DNA from: Candidatus Treponema excrementipullorum
GTDB lineage: Bacteria > Spirochaetota > Spirochaetia > Treponematales > Treponemataceae
Length of the DNA: 9,113 bases
Reading direction: 5' to 3'
Assembly (NCBI GenBank): GCA_018883625.1
Contig: JAHLFV010000050.1
Coordinates: forward strand, 1-9,113
Positions 1 to 6,728 of this stretch are shown here, piece by piece (the stretch's first letter is position 1; each line of letters opens with the position of its first letter). The notes beneath the pieces are model-generated. The model had not been told where the DNA came from, searched no databases, and was given only the letters and a program-made list of their open reading frames with translations. A program made the translations under genes and the position numbers.

Positions 1-211
1 CCTTAACGGTGATATTACAAAGGCTCGGGAATTACACTACAAAATGATGCCCTTCTTTAAAGCCGCTTTTGTAGATGGTAATCCTGCTTCCATCAAGTAT
101 GCCATGAATTACAAGGGACTTCCTGCCGGCGCAATGCGATTGCCTTTGGTAGAAGTCAATGACAACGCTAAAAAAATTATTGAAACCGCTCTCCAGCAGT
201 GCGGACTATAA
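1..211 (+). CDS. dapA: 4-hydroxy-tetrahydrodipicolinate synthase, C-terminal fragment (5' end outside window)
   Basis: This is the last 69 codons of a gene that begins before the window, read in the frame starting at base 2 and ending in TAA at 209-211. DapA condenses aspartate semialdehyde with pyruvate, the first committed step of the lysine/diaminopimelate pathway in the cytoplasm. The visible part is the C-terminal helical region, with the family pattern ARELHYKMMPFFKAAF followed by NPASIKYAMNYKGLPAG and RLPLVE, as in DapA C-termini. The catalytic lysine and tyrosine lie upstream and cannot be checked. The next gene, asd, makes the DapA substrate and starts 21 bases after this stop, so the two are very probably co-transcribed. 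Other members of the DapA/NAL aldolase family are possible in principle, but the C-terminal motif and the asd and lysA neighbours favour DapA. Confidence 0.88.
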   Translation, partial: LNGDITKARELHYKMMPFFKAAFVDGNPASIKYAMNYKGLPAGAMRLPLVEVNDNAKKIIETALQQCGL

Positions 212-220
212 CCAAAATAC

Positions 221-226
221 GAGAGG
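221..226 (+). promoter_or_regulatory. Shine-Dalgarno of asd
   Basis: GAGAGG lies six bases before the ATG at 233 and supports that start codon. No promoter-like element is visible in the 21-base gap after dapA, in keeping with a dapA-asd operon. Confidence 0.7.
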
Positions 227-232
227 ATTTCT

Positions 233-1336
233 ATGAGCGAAAAAATAGCTGTGGGTGTTTTAGGTGCTACCGGTATGGTGGGCCAGCGCTATATTTATTT
301 GTTGAATAATCATCCTTGGTTTGAAGTAACCTATGTGGCAGCATCTCCCCGTTCTGCCGGCAAAAAGTACAAAGACGCCGTCTCTTCCCGATGGCTTATC
401 GGGAGCGATATTCCTGCCGGCGTAGCTGATTTGATGGTAGAGGATGCCAACAACGTAGAAGCCGCTTTAGGTAAGTGTAAATTCGTTTTCAGCGCACTTG
501 AAATGGACAAAGAAACCATTAAGGCCTTGGAAGCCTCTTATGCCCAAGCCGGCATTCCTGTGGTCTCCAATGCCAGTGCTAACCGTTGGACGGAGGATGT
601 TCCCATGCTGATACCGGAAATCAATCCCCATCACACGGAAATTATCGAAAAACAGAAACAGCATCATGGCTGGGACAAAGGCTTTATTGCCGTTAAGCCC
701 AACTGTTCCCTCCAATCTTACATGATGCCCATTTTTTCTCTCCAGCAGGCAGGGTATCCCGTTAAACGGATGATTGTAACCACGCTGCAAGCCACCAGTG
801 GTGCCGGCTATCCCGGTGTCCCGTCCTTTGACATGATAGACAATATTGTGCCGTATATCGGCGGTGAAGAAGAAAAAACAGAAAAAGAAGTGCTGAAAAT
901 TTTAGGCACCGTAAAAGGCGATGTCATAGAAAATGCTGCCGGCCCCTTGGTGGCAGCCCACTGCAACCGAGTGCCTGTTATTGACGGACATACCGCCTGT
1001 GTCAGTTTGGAATTTGATTTGCCGGAGGACAAAAAACCTTCCCTGGAAGAGATTGAGCGGGTATGGACTTCTTTCAAAGGCTTGCCGCAAGGACTGAACC
1101 TGCCCAGTGCACCGATACAGCCCATTATTGTCCGTCACGAAGAAAACAGACCTCAGCCCCGTCGGGACAGAGACAACGACAAGGGAATGGCTGTAACGGT
1201 AGGACGGCTGAGAAGTTGTCCCGTGTTTGATATCCGATTTGTGGCTTTGAGTCACAACACCAAACGGGGAGCTGCCTTAGGCGGTATCCTGAATGCAGAG
1301 TTGTTAAAGGCCCAAGGTTTTTTTGACAATCTGTAA
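233..1336 (+). CDS. asd: aspartate-semialdehyde dehydrogenase, archaeal/fungal-type
   Basis: Asd reduces aspartyl-4-phosphate to aspartate semialdehyde with NADPH, feeding lysine/DAP and the threonine/methionine branch. The 367-residue protein opens with a Rossmann nucleotide-binding motif, GATGMVGQ (residues 11-18). The active-site cysteine is Cys158 in KPNCSLQS. A second catalytic segment, NRVPVIDGHT, holds the proton-acceptor candidate His253. The cysteine context, the insertion after residue 130 and the NRVPV-GHT block match the archaeal/fungal subclass rather than the E. coli type; this is judged by motif memory, not alignment. The ATG at 233 is preceded by GAGAGG (221-226) at good spacing. 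The gene follows dapA by 21 bases and ends in a strong intrinsic terminator. Nothing looks truncated. Confidence 0.95.
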   Translation: MSEKIAVGVLGATGMVGQRYIYLLNNHPWFEVTYVAASPRSAGKKYKDAVSSRWLIGSDIPAGVADLMVEDANNVEAALGKCKFVFSALEMDKETIKALEASYAQAGIPVVSNASANRWTEDVPMLIPEINPHHTEIIEKQKQHHGWDKGFIAVKPNCSLQSYMMPIFSLQQAGYPVKRMIVTTLQATSGAGYPGVPSFDMIDNIVPYIGGEEEKTEKEVLKILGTVKGDVIENAAGPLVAAHCNRVPVIDGHTACVSLEFDLPEDKKPSLEEIERVWTSFKGLPQGLNLPSAPIQPIIVRHEENRPQPRRDRDNDKGMAVTVGRLRSCPVFDIRFVALSHNTKRGAALGGILNAELLKAQGFFDNL

Positions 1337-1348
1337 TCGGATATATGC

Positions 1349-1378
1349 AAAACGCCGGTATTAAACTGGCGTTTTTTT
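1349..1378 (+). terminator. intrinsic terminator after asd
   Basis: The arms 1350-1359 and 1365-1374 (AAACGCCGGT / ACTGGCGTTT) form a ten-pair stem with one G-U pair and a five-base loop. The second arm runs into seven T residues at 1372-1378. This should end the dapA-asd transcript, so lysA, starting 42 bases later, needs read-through or its own promoter. Confidence 0.88.
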
Positions 1379-1405
1379 GTGTCTTACATTTGACTACCAT
1401 AATAC

Positions 1406-1413
1406 AAAAGGAG
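1406..1413 (+). promoter_or_regulatory. Shine-Dalgarno of lysA
   Basis: AAAAGGAG ends seven bases before the ATG at 1421. It is a strong site, so the gene is translated independently of asd. Confidence 0.75.
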
Positions 1414-1420
1414 ATGCCTT

Positions 1421-2689
1421 ATGAGTGAAAAAACATTCCCCCTCAGTGCTCTGGAACTGCAAACACTGACTGAAAAATATGAAACCCCCTTTTATCTGTA
1501 TGACGAAAAGGCTATTCGGGAAAATATCCGTCGCTTTACCAAGGCTTTTAGTATTTTTCCCGGCTTTAAAGAACATTTTGCCGTAAAAGCCTGTCCCAAT
1601 CCGTATATTTTGAAAATTCTTCGAAGTGAAGGTTGCGGTGCTGATTGTTCTAGTCTTCCGGAATTGATTTTGGCGGAAAATGCCGGTATTGCAGGGGAAG
1701 ACGTTATGTTTACCTCCAACGAAACTCCTGCCAAAGAATATATTTATGCCAACTTAAAGGGTAACATTATCAACTTGGACGACATTACCCATATTCCCTT
1801 TTTGGAAAAAACTTTGGGATTTTTGCCGGAGATACTTTCTTTCAGATACAATCCCGGCCCCCTCAAGGAAGGAAATGCCATAATCGGTAAACCGGAAGAA
1901 GCAAAATATGGTTTAACGGAAGAACAAATCTTTGAAGCCTACAAAATCTGTAAAGAAAAAGGCGTGAAACGGTTTGGTCTTCACACTATGGTGGCTTCCA
2001 ACGAGCTGAATCCCGATTATTTTGTGGAAACCGCAACATTGCTTTTTAATTTAGCCGCCAAAGTGAAAGAAAAAGTAGGAATCACTTTTGAGTTTGTCAA
2101 TTTAGGGGGCGGGTTGGGAATTCCTTACAGGCCGGGAGACAAAGCCGTAGATTACGACTACATCGCCCGGGGCATAAAGGACGCCTACGATGCCATCGTC
2201 GTACCTGCAGGCTTGGATCCTCTTAAAATCTACTGGGAGTGTGGTCGCCCTATTACAGGCCCCTATGGATGGTTGGTAACTCGGGCGATTCATGAAAAAC
2301 ACATTTACCGAGACTATATCGGGGTAGATGCTTCCATGGCAGACCTTATGCGTCCCGGAATGTACGGGGCTTACCACGAAGTAACTGTCAGCGGAAAAGA
2401 AAATGCTCCCAAAAACAAAGTATACGATGTAGTGGGTTCTCTCTGCGAAAACTGCGATAAATTTGCCGTTCAAAGACAATTACCGGAAATACAGATTGGT
2501 GATTTGCTTATAATCCACGACGCCGGTGCTCACGGTCGTGCCATGGGTTTTAACTACAATGCAAAACTCCGATGCGGAGAATTACTGTTGCGTCAAGATG
2601 GCTCTGTTGTAGAAATCCGCCGCCGGGAAACAATCGATGATTATTTTGCAACTTTAGATTTCAAAGGGTTGAGTTCATTTAACGTGTAA
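1421..2689 (+). CDS. lysA: diaminopimelate decarboxylase (PLP fold-type III)
   Basis: LysA decarboxylates meso-diaminopimelate to L-lysine, the last step of the pathway that the upstream dapA and asd genes serve. The 422-residue protein has the alanine-racemase-like barrel, with the PLP lysine Lys56 in HFAVKACPNP. The glycine-rich phosphate loop is NLGGGLGIPYRP (about 227-238), and ECGRP follows at 273-277. The C-terminal beta domain carries GSLCENCDKF, with the substrate-binding Cys342-Glu343 pair, and FNYN with Tyr379. The AVKACPNP/CGADCSS pattern resembles the LysA subgroup seen in Clostridia and Bacteroides more than E. coli LysA. AAAAGGAG at 1406-1413 sets the ATG at 1421. A decarboxylase for another basic amino acid is possible within the fold, but residue pattern and neighbours argue for DAP. 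The sugar kinase follows after 28 bases. Confidence 0.93.
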   Translation: MSEKTFPLSALELQTLTEKYETPFYLYDEKAIRENIRRFTKAFSIFPGFKEHFAVKACPNPYILKILRSEGCGADCSSLPELILAENAGIAGEDVMFTSNETPAKEYIYANLKGNIINLDDITHIPFLEKTLGFLPEILSFRYNPGPLKEGNAIIGKPEEAKYGLTEEQIFEAYKICKEKGVKRFGLHTMVASNELNPDYFVETATLLFNLAAKVKEKVGITFEFVNLGGGLGIPYRPGDKAVDYDYIARGIKDAYDAIVVPAGLDPLKIYWECGRPITGPYGWLVTRAIHEKHIYRDYIGVDASMADLMRPGMYGAYHEVTVSGKENAPKNKVYDVVGSLCENCDKFAVQRQLPEIQIGDLLIIHDAGAHGRAMGFNYNAKLRCGELLLRQDGSVVEIRRRETIDDYFATLDFKGLSSFNV

Positions 2690-2717
2690 CAGTGGCGTTA
2701 ACGTAAAGGTAGGGGAT

Positions 2718-3767
2718 ATGACAGGTAATGGCAGAGATTTTTCGGAAGGTATAAAACCTGCCCGTTGTGGTAAGTGTTCGGCAGGCGGAAGTGGAGCTTT
2801 TGAAGAACAACGTTTTGATGTGTTGGCTTTTGGAGAGATTCTCATAGATTTTACCTTCAAGGGTTTTAATGATGCCGGTATGAGGCTTTTTTCTCAAAAT
2901 CCCGGCGGCGCCCCTGCCAACGTTGCCGTTGCAGTCAGCCGTTTGGGTTTGAAATCTGCCTTTGTAGGTAAAGTCGGTTCCGACATGCACGGTGATTTTT
3001 TGAAAGAGGTGCTGGAACACGAAGGAGTGGATACTTCCGGTTTACTTTTTGACCAAAAGTGTTTTACCACCCTTGCCTTTGTGTCCTTGGATGAAAAAGG
3101 GGAGAGGACTTTTTCCTTTGCAAGAAAGCCGGGAGCTGATACTCAAATCACATCTGCAGAATTTCCTTTGGATTTGCTATGTCAATCAAAGATTTTGCAT
3201 GTGGGATCTCTTTCTCTTACAGATTCCCCGGCTCAGGAAACAACATTTTCTGCCTTAAAACAGGCAAAATCCGCCGGGGTGTTGGTTTCTTACGATCCCA
3301 ATTATCGGGAAAGTCTGTGGGAAAGTGAACAGACGGCAACAGAATTGATTCGGCAAGTTTTACCCTTTACTGATTTGTTAAAGGTGTCCCGGGAAGAATT
3401 ACCTCTGCTTTCCGACTTTTCTCAAGAAAATAAAATAATAGATTTCCTTTTTAATTGGGGTATAAAACTTATCGCTATTACAGATGGCGGAAATGGAACC
3501 TATGTATACACCAGAAAAGGTGTTGTCTTTGAACCCTGCTTTGACTGTCAGGTAAAAGATACTACAGGAGCAGGAGATTCCTTCTGGGGTGCTTTTTTAT
3601 ATAAGTTTATCGAAGGCGGTCTGGGTTTTGATGAGCTTACGCCGGAAAAAGTACAAGAATATGTGCGATTTGCCAACGCCGCCGCATCTTTGTGTGTAGA
3701 AAAAGAGGGAGCCATCCCTGCACTGGCTACTTTGGAAGAAGTACTCAAGCGTCTAAACCAAAGATAA
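2718..3767 (+). CDS. PfkB-family sugar kinase, probably fructokinase, with an N-terminal extension
   Basis: This is a ribokinase-fold cytoplasmic kinase of 349 residues. After the first strand (FDVLAFGEILIDF, 33-45) comes the PfkB signature 1 region, NPGGAPANVAVAVSRLG (61-77), then GKVGSDMHGDFL. DPNYRESLW (193-201) and ITDGGNGTYVY follow. Signature 2, DTTGAGDSFWGAF (281-293), holds the catalytic base Asp287 and the GAGD anion hole. GGAPANVA plus DPNYR is typical of fructokinases (fructose + ATP to fructose 6-phosphate), but sugar specificity cannot be proved from motifs. About 32 residues precede the first strand, where family members usually have only a few; they include Cys17 and Cys20 as CGKC. 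The ATG at 2718 is supported by AAAGG at 2705-2709. A GTG at 2820 (residue 35) would remove the extension but has no clear ribosome site. The gene lies 28 bases after lysA, with no terminator between them. Confidence 0.88.
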   Translation: MTGNGRDFSEGIKPARCGKCSAGGSGAFEEQRFDVLAFGEILIDFTFKGFNDAGMRLFSQNPGGAPANVAVAVSRLGLKSAFVGKVGSDMHGDFLKEVLEHEGVDTSGLLFDQKCFTTLAFVSLDEKGERTFSFARKPGADTQITSAEFPLDLLCQSKILHVGSLSLTDSPAQETTFSALKQAKSAGVLVSYDPNYRESLWESEQTATELIRQVLPFTDLLKVSREELPLLSDFSQENKIIDFLFNWGIKLIAITDGGNGTYVYTRKGVVFEPCFDCQVKDTTGAGDSFWGAFLYKFIEGGLGFDELTPEKVQEYVRFANAAASLCVEKEGAIPALATLEEVLKRLNQR

Positions 3768-3810
3768 GTCGAGGTAGTTCGCCACAGTTATAACCCAATG
3801 TGTTTTGGGC

Positions 3811-3842
3811 AAAAAAAAGACCGTCAGTGTAACCTGACAGTC
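3811..3842 (-). terminator. intrinsic terminator of the minus-strand tRNA-Leu
   Basis: Read on the minus strand, GACTGTCAG (3842-3834) pairs with CTGACGGTC (3827-3819), nine pairs with one G-U, and is followed by eight T residues (3818-3811). It begins three bases after the tRNA 3' end. On the + strand the hairpin has no U tract after it, so it should not efficiently stop transcripts from the sugar kinase. Confidence 0.82.
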
Positions 3843-3844
3843 AA

Positions 3845-3927
3845 TACCGGCGAAGAGACTTGAACTCTTACGCAGTCGCCCGCAATAGATTTTGAGTCTA
3901 TCGTGTCTACCATTCCACCACGCCGGC
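3845..3927 (-). tRNA. tRNA-Leu (anticodon CAA)
   Basis: The minus strand folds as an 83-base class II tRNA. The acceptor stem GCCGGCG pairs with CGCCGGT, with a G-U pair at the end. The anticodon stem ATAGA/TCTAT encloses the loop CTCAAAA, giving anticodon CAA, which reads UUG leucine codons. A long variable arm (about TGCGGGCGACTGCGT) and the T arm AAGAG-TTCAAGT-CTCTT follow. The discriminator base is A, as expected for leucine tRNAs. CCA is not encoded: the next bases are TTG, so CCA addition by nucleotidyltransferase is required. The gene is convergent with the sugar kinase and has its own promoter and terminator. Confidence 0.96.
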
Positions 3928-3938
3928 TCGGTTTTGAC

Positions 3939-3967
3939 ATACTATCATAAAAGTTTTTTTTAATCAA
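3939..3967 (-). promoter_or_regulatory. putative sigma70-type promoter for tRNA-Leu
   Basis: On the minus strand TTGATT (3967-3962) is followed, after exactly 17 bases, by TAGTAT (3944-3939). The spacing predicts a start about five bases before the mature tRNA end at 3927. Each hexamer matches consensus at four of six positions, so placement rests mainly on spacing. TATGAT (3949-3944) is an alternative -10. Confidence 0.45.
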
Positions 3968-4016
3968 TAATCATTGTAAGAAAAACAGAGAAAGTTTTAA
4001 ATATTTCCCAAAATTC

Positions 4017-4045
4017 TACACAGTTATGTGCAATAGTGATATACT
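4017..4045 (+). promoter_or_regulatory. putative extended -10 promoter for the ABC ATPase gene
   Basis: TACACA (4017-4022), a 17-base spacer, and TATACT (4040-4045) form a sigma70-like pair. TG at 4037-4038 stands one base before the -10, the extended -10 arrangement. The predicted transcription start is about 4052-4053, on the A of the ATG at 4053. This would make a leaderless or one-base-leader mRNA and would exclude the earlier ATG at 4026. No Shine-Dalgarno is visible before either ATG. Confidence 0.5.
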
Positions 4046-4052
4046 GGCACCT

Positions 4053-5651
4053 ATGACAGAACAAAAAATTGCATTAGCTATTACGGATTGTTCCGTTTCA
4101 TTACGGGACACTGATGTTATACAGGCTTTTTCCTGGAAATTATATAAACACGAAAAATGTCTTCTTGTAGGTCCCAGTGACGGAGGAAAAGATATTTTCA
4201 TTCAAGCCCTTGGAAATAAAGATGCATCTCCTTCCCAATATGTTTTTTCTCCTAAAATGCCTGCGGGGCAGTATTACAATACATTCCAAAAAGAAACCGT
4301 TGTGGTATCCTTAGAGACAGCGGCAGCTCTTATTCAGGAAGAGAGAATAAATGATCAAAGTGAATTCACAGAAGGTGGAATCGATATCGGTCGTACTGCC
4401 AGAAAATTTATCTTGGAAGCTGTGTCTCAGGATTCACCTTTGTTCCAAAAAGAATTGATGGATACATGTCGAGAAGTTGAACTGTGCGGAGTACGAAGTG
4501 TTTTAGACAGAGGACTAAAATATCTTTCCACAGGCGAGATCCGTCGAGTCCTTTTGTGTCGGGCTTTACTGTCAGGCTGTAAGTTGTTGATTTTATCAGA
4601 GCCTTTTGCCGGTTTGGATGTTCAATCAAGAAACATTTTGCGAAACTTTTTTTCAGCCTTGGCAACAGATATAAATGATATGACCTTAATTATTTCTATG
4701 GAAAGATTTGAAGAAATTCCCGAAGGAATAACAAGTGTTTTGGAATTTACCCATAAAACACTTTCTTTTATCGGCAACATAGAAGACTACGAAGCTCTGT
4801 TAGAGGCAAGAAAAGCCCAAGGACATACCCACAATCACCAGGAGGCTTTGGAAACCTTTGAAGAACTTCACACGCAACAAACTTTATTAACTGAAAACCA
4901 CAAAGACACTTCTTTTCAGGAAGAAATTCTGGCTCTAGAGCATCAAGATAAACAGGAACTGGTTTCCATGAAAAATGTTCACGTAGAGTGGGGCGGTAAT
5001 GTCGTGTTGGATAAATTAACCTGGACACTGTATGCCGGAGAACATTGGCTTATTCGGGGGCCTAACGGCTCAGGAAAAACCACTTTTTTGGAACTGATAA
5101 CCGGAGATAATATGCAGGTTTTTGCCAACGATGTCCGTATTTTTGGTCATCGGAGAGGTACCGGTGAAACAATTTGGGAATTAAAGGAAAAAATGGGGAT
5201 TGTTTCCTATCGACTTCATTTGGAATACCGCATGGTCGGCAGTACCGATATAGAAGCGGTTCTTTTGTCCGGTTTCCATGACAGTATAGGGCTGTACCAA
5301 CAACGTTCTCAGGTGGAACAAATGACTGTAGCCAAATGGCTGAAACTGGGTGGTTTTCAGGGACGGGAGCATACTGCCTTTAACAGTTTGTCTTACGGAG
5401 AACAGCGGGCAATTTTAATTTTGCGGGCTGTAGTAAAGTGTCCCCTTTTGCTGATTTTAGATGAACCCTGTCACGGTTTGGATGAAGAGCAAAGAACCTT
5501 GATTTTGCAGCTGTTGGAAAAAATTGCTTCTACCGGAACAACGACCTTGCTTCATGTAACCCATGACCCCACAGAAGTTTTATCTTGTGAAAAACATATT
5601 TTGGAACTTTCTTTGGAAAAAAATCCCGGCTATAGAATTTTATGTGAATAG
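4053..5651 (+). CDS. ModF/PhrA-like tandem ABC ATPase (two nucleotide-binding domains, no membrane segment)
   Basis: This 532-residue soluble protein has two ABC ATPase domains in one chain, in the same order and with the same motifs as E. coli ModF. Residues here count from the ATG at 4053. Domain 1 has a degenerate Walker A, GPSDGGKD (40-47), where Ser/Thr after the lysine is Asp. Its signature is LKYLSTGEIRR (about 155-165), and its Walker B, LLILSEPFAGLD, has Ser182 where Asp is expected. The switch region SMERFEEIP resembles ModF LNRFDEIP. Domain 2 is canonical: Walker A GPNGSGKTT (336-344), ETIWELKEKMG, signature LSYGEQ (446-451), Walker B LLLILDEP and switch His504 in HVTHD. No permease or binding-protein gene is next to it. 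Function is unknown; ModF in E. coli is linked only loosely to molybdenum. The start at 4053 was chosen from the promoter position; an in-frame ATG at 4026 would add nine residues. Confidence 0.88.
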   Translation: MTEQKIALAITDCSVSLRDTDVIQAFSWKLYKHEKCLLVGPSDGGKDIFIQALGNKDASPSQYVFSPKMPAGQYYNTFQKETVVVSLETAAALIQEERINDQSEFTEGGIDIGRTARKFILEAVSQDSPLFQKELMDTCREVELCGVRSVLDRGLKYLSTGEIRRVLLCRALLSGCKLLILSEPFAGLDVQSRNILRNFFSALATDINDMTLIISMERFEEIPEGITSVLEFTHKTLSFIGNIEDYEALLEARKAQGHTHNHQEALETFEELHTQQTLLTENHKDTSFQEEILALEHQDKQELVSMKNVHVEWGGNVVLDKLTWTLYAGEHWLIRGPNGSGKTTFLELITGDNMQVFANDVRIFGHRRGTGETIWELKEKMGIVSYRLHLEYRMVGSTDIEAVLLSGFHDSIGLYQQRSQVEQMTVAKWLKLGGFQGREHTAFNSLSYGEQRAILILRAVVKCPLLLILDEPCHGLDEEQRTLILQLLEKIASTGTTTLLHVTHDPTEVLSCEKHILELSLEKNPGYRILCE

Positions 5652-5654
5652 GAG
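5650..5654 (+). promoter_or_regulatory. Shine-Dalgarno of the GH18 gene, overlapping the ABC stop codon
   Basis: AGGAG shares its first two bases with the TAG stop (5649-5651) and sits six bases before the ATG at 5661. This indicates one transcript and probable translational coupling. Confidence 0.75.
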
Positions 5655-5660
5655 TACCCC

Positions 5661-6665
5661 ATGAAAAAACTGCGAAAACTATGTACAATTTTTGTGTTTA
5701 TTTTTTCTTTATTCTTTGTTTTGAGTACCATCAATGCCGAGCCTGCCCTTATTGAACCAAAAGATGTCTCTCCTCAAGAAACAAAATTTAAAGAAGTATG
5801 GGCTTATCTCATGGCAGGCGAAGAAAGTTATCTTTCCAATGATTTGCCAATAACCGATATTGGTTATTTCGGTGCAGAAATAAATTCCTACGGCGAGTTG
5901 ATTTCAGTTCCCGACGTGTCCCGTTTAGATAATTTTTCCGGTCGCGTTCATCTTGTAATTGCCTGTAACAGTACGGCATTGACTCACTTTGCCATTAGCA
6001 GAGACGGTAATGTAAGAAGGCAACTGATAAAAGACATCCTAAAGGCTACGGAAAATTATGACGGTTTGCAAATTGACTTTGAACTTGTTCCTAAACGGGA
6101 CACAGAAGTTTTTTTAGATTTTCTCAAAGATTTGAAAAAGGGGTTAAAACATAAAGTTTTTACCGTCGCTTTACCGGCTCGTACAAAAACTTTGGAAAAC
6201 GATGTATACGATTACAAAAATATTGCAGAAATAGCAGATAAAATTTTCGTCATGGCCTACGATGAACACTGGTCTGGCGGTAGTCCCGGCCCGGTGGCTT
6301 CATTGGATTGGTGCTATCGCATTGCAGATTACGCCATAGAAACTGTGGGAAAAGATAAATTTATTATGGGCATTCCTTTTTACGGCAGAACTTGGGGTAA
6401 CGTATCCTTGAATCGGGCCTTTTATTTTTCTGGAATACAGCGGATAATGAGAGAAAACAACGTAAAAGAAGTCCGCAGAGAAACAGGAATTCCCACATTT
6501 ACTTATACCGTTCCTTCTGTTACTGTTACCGGATACTATGACGATGTGCATTCTCTTTCTTTACGATTGAAACACTACGAAAACCTGGAACTCCCAGCAG
6601 TGGGATTTTGGTGTCTTGGTCAGGAAGACCCTCGTATTTGGGATTACATAGAAATTTTACGATGA
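5661..6665 (+). CDS. secreted glycoside hydrolase family 18 protein (YaaH/chitinase-like)
   Basis: The 334-residue protein starts with a Sec signal peptide: a basic N-terminus (MKKLRK), a hydrophobic run from about 8 to 22, and a likely signal peptidase I site after TINA (residue 26). No lipobox is seen. The rest is a single GH18-like barrel. The active-site strand is DGLQIDFE (134-141), with Glu141 as predicted catalytic acid and Asp139 next to it; canonical DGxDxDxE has Asp where this protein has Gln137. MAYDEHW (198-204) matches the GH18 MxYD strand, followed by GIPFYGRTW (237-245). The C-terminal GFWCLGQEDP supplies the barrel-closing tryptophan. GH18 members cleave chitin or peptidoglycan glycans; this one resembles the peptidoglycan-linked YaaH group. 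No LysM or chitin-binding domain is present, so the substrate is open. It sits nine bases after the ABC ATPase gene. Confidence 0.85.
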   Translation: MKKLRKLCTIFVFIFSLFFVLSTINAEPALIEPKDVSPQETKFKEVWAYLMAGEESYLSNDLPITDIGYFGAEINSYGELISVPDVSRLDNFSGRVHLVIACNSTALTHFAISRDGNVRRQLIKDILKATENYDGLQIDFELVPKRDTEVFLDFLKDLKKGLKHKVFTVALPARTKTLENDVYDYKNIAEIADKIFVMAYDEHWSGGSPGPVASLDWCYRIADYAIETVGKDKFIMGIPFYGRTWGNVSLNRAFYFSGIQRIMRENNVKEVRRETGIPTFTYTVPSVTVTGYYDDVHSLSLRLKHYENLELPAVGFWCLGQEDPRIWDYIEILR

Positions 6666-6683
6666 AAAGATTTTGTTGTTATT

Positions 6684-6698
6684 CATACATAAAGTATG
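6684..6698. repeat. inverted repeat CATAC-ataaa-GTATG in the GH18-hpf spacer
   Basis: A perfect five-base inverted repeat separated by five A/T bases, 19 bases after the GH18 stop. No U tract follows, so it is not a standard terminator. It could be a protein-binding site or chance in AT-rich DNA. Confidence 0.35.
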
Positions 6699-6710
6699 TC
6701 AGTCTTATAT

Positions 6711-6728
6711 GTATAAAAGTATAAAAGT
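6711..6728. repeat. tandem octamer, two copies of GTATAAAA plus GT
   Basis: Two exact head-to-tail copies of GTATAAAA (6711-6718, 6719-6726) continue into GT. Each contains a TATAAA string resembling a -10 element, but no matching -35 stands 16-18 bases upstream of either. Confidence 0.5.

Noticed and set aside
467..1255. Several overlapping minus-strand open frames across asd
   Set aside because: All are antisense to asd, mutually overlapping, and show no family resemblance.
2102..2479. 125-codon open frame on the minus strand inside lysA
   Set aside because: It is antisense to a well-supported gene, has no recognisable motif or ribosome site, and reflects the codon pattern of lysA.
3794..3809. 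Small hairpin CCCAA...TTGGG after the sugar kinase as a + strand terminator
   Set aside because: Only five pairs, and it is followed by C and a run of A rather than T on the + strand; on the minus strand it has no T run either.
3934..3939. Perfect TTGACA on the + strand as the -35 of the ABC gene
   Set aside because: No -10-like hexamer lies 16-18 bases downstream, only a T tract, and the pair at 4017-4045 is better spaced and closer to the gene.
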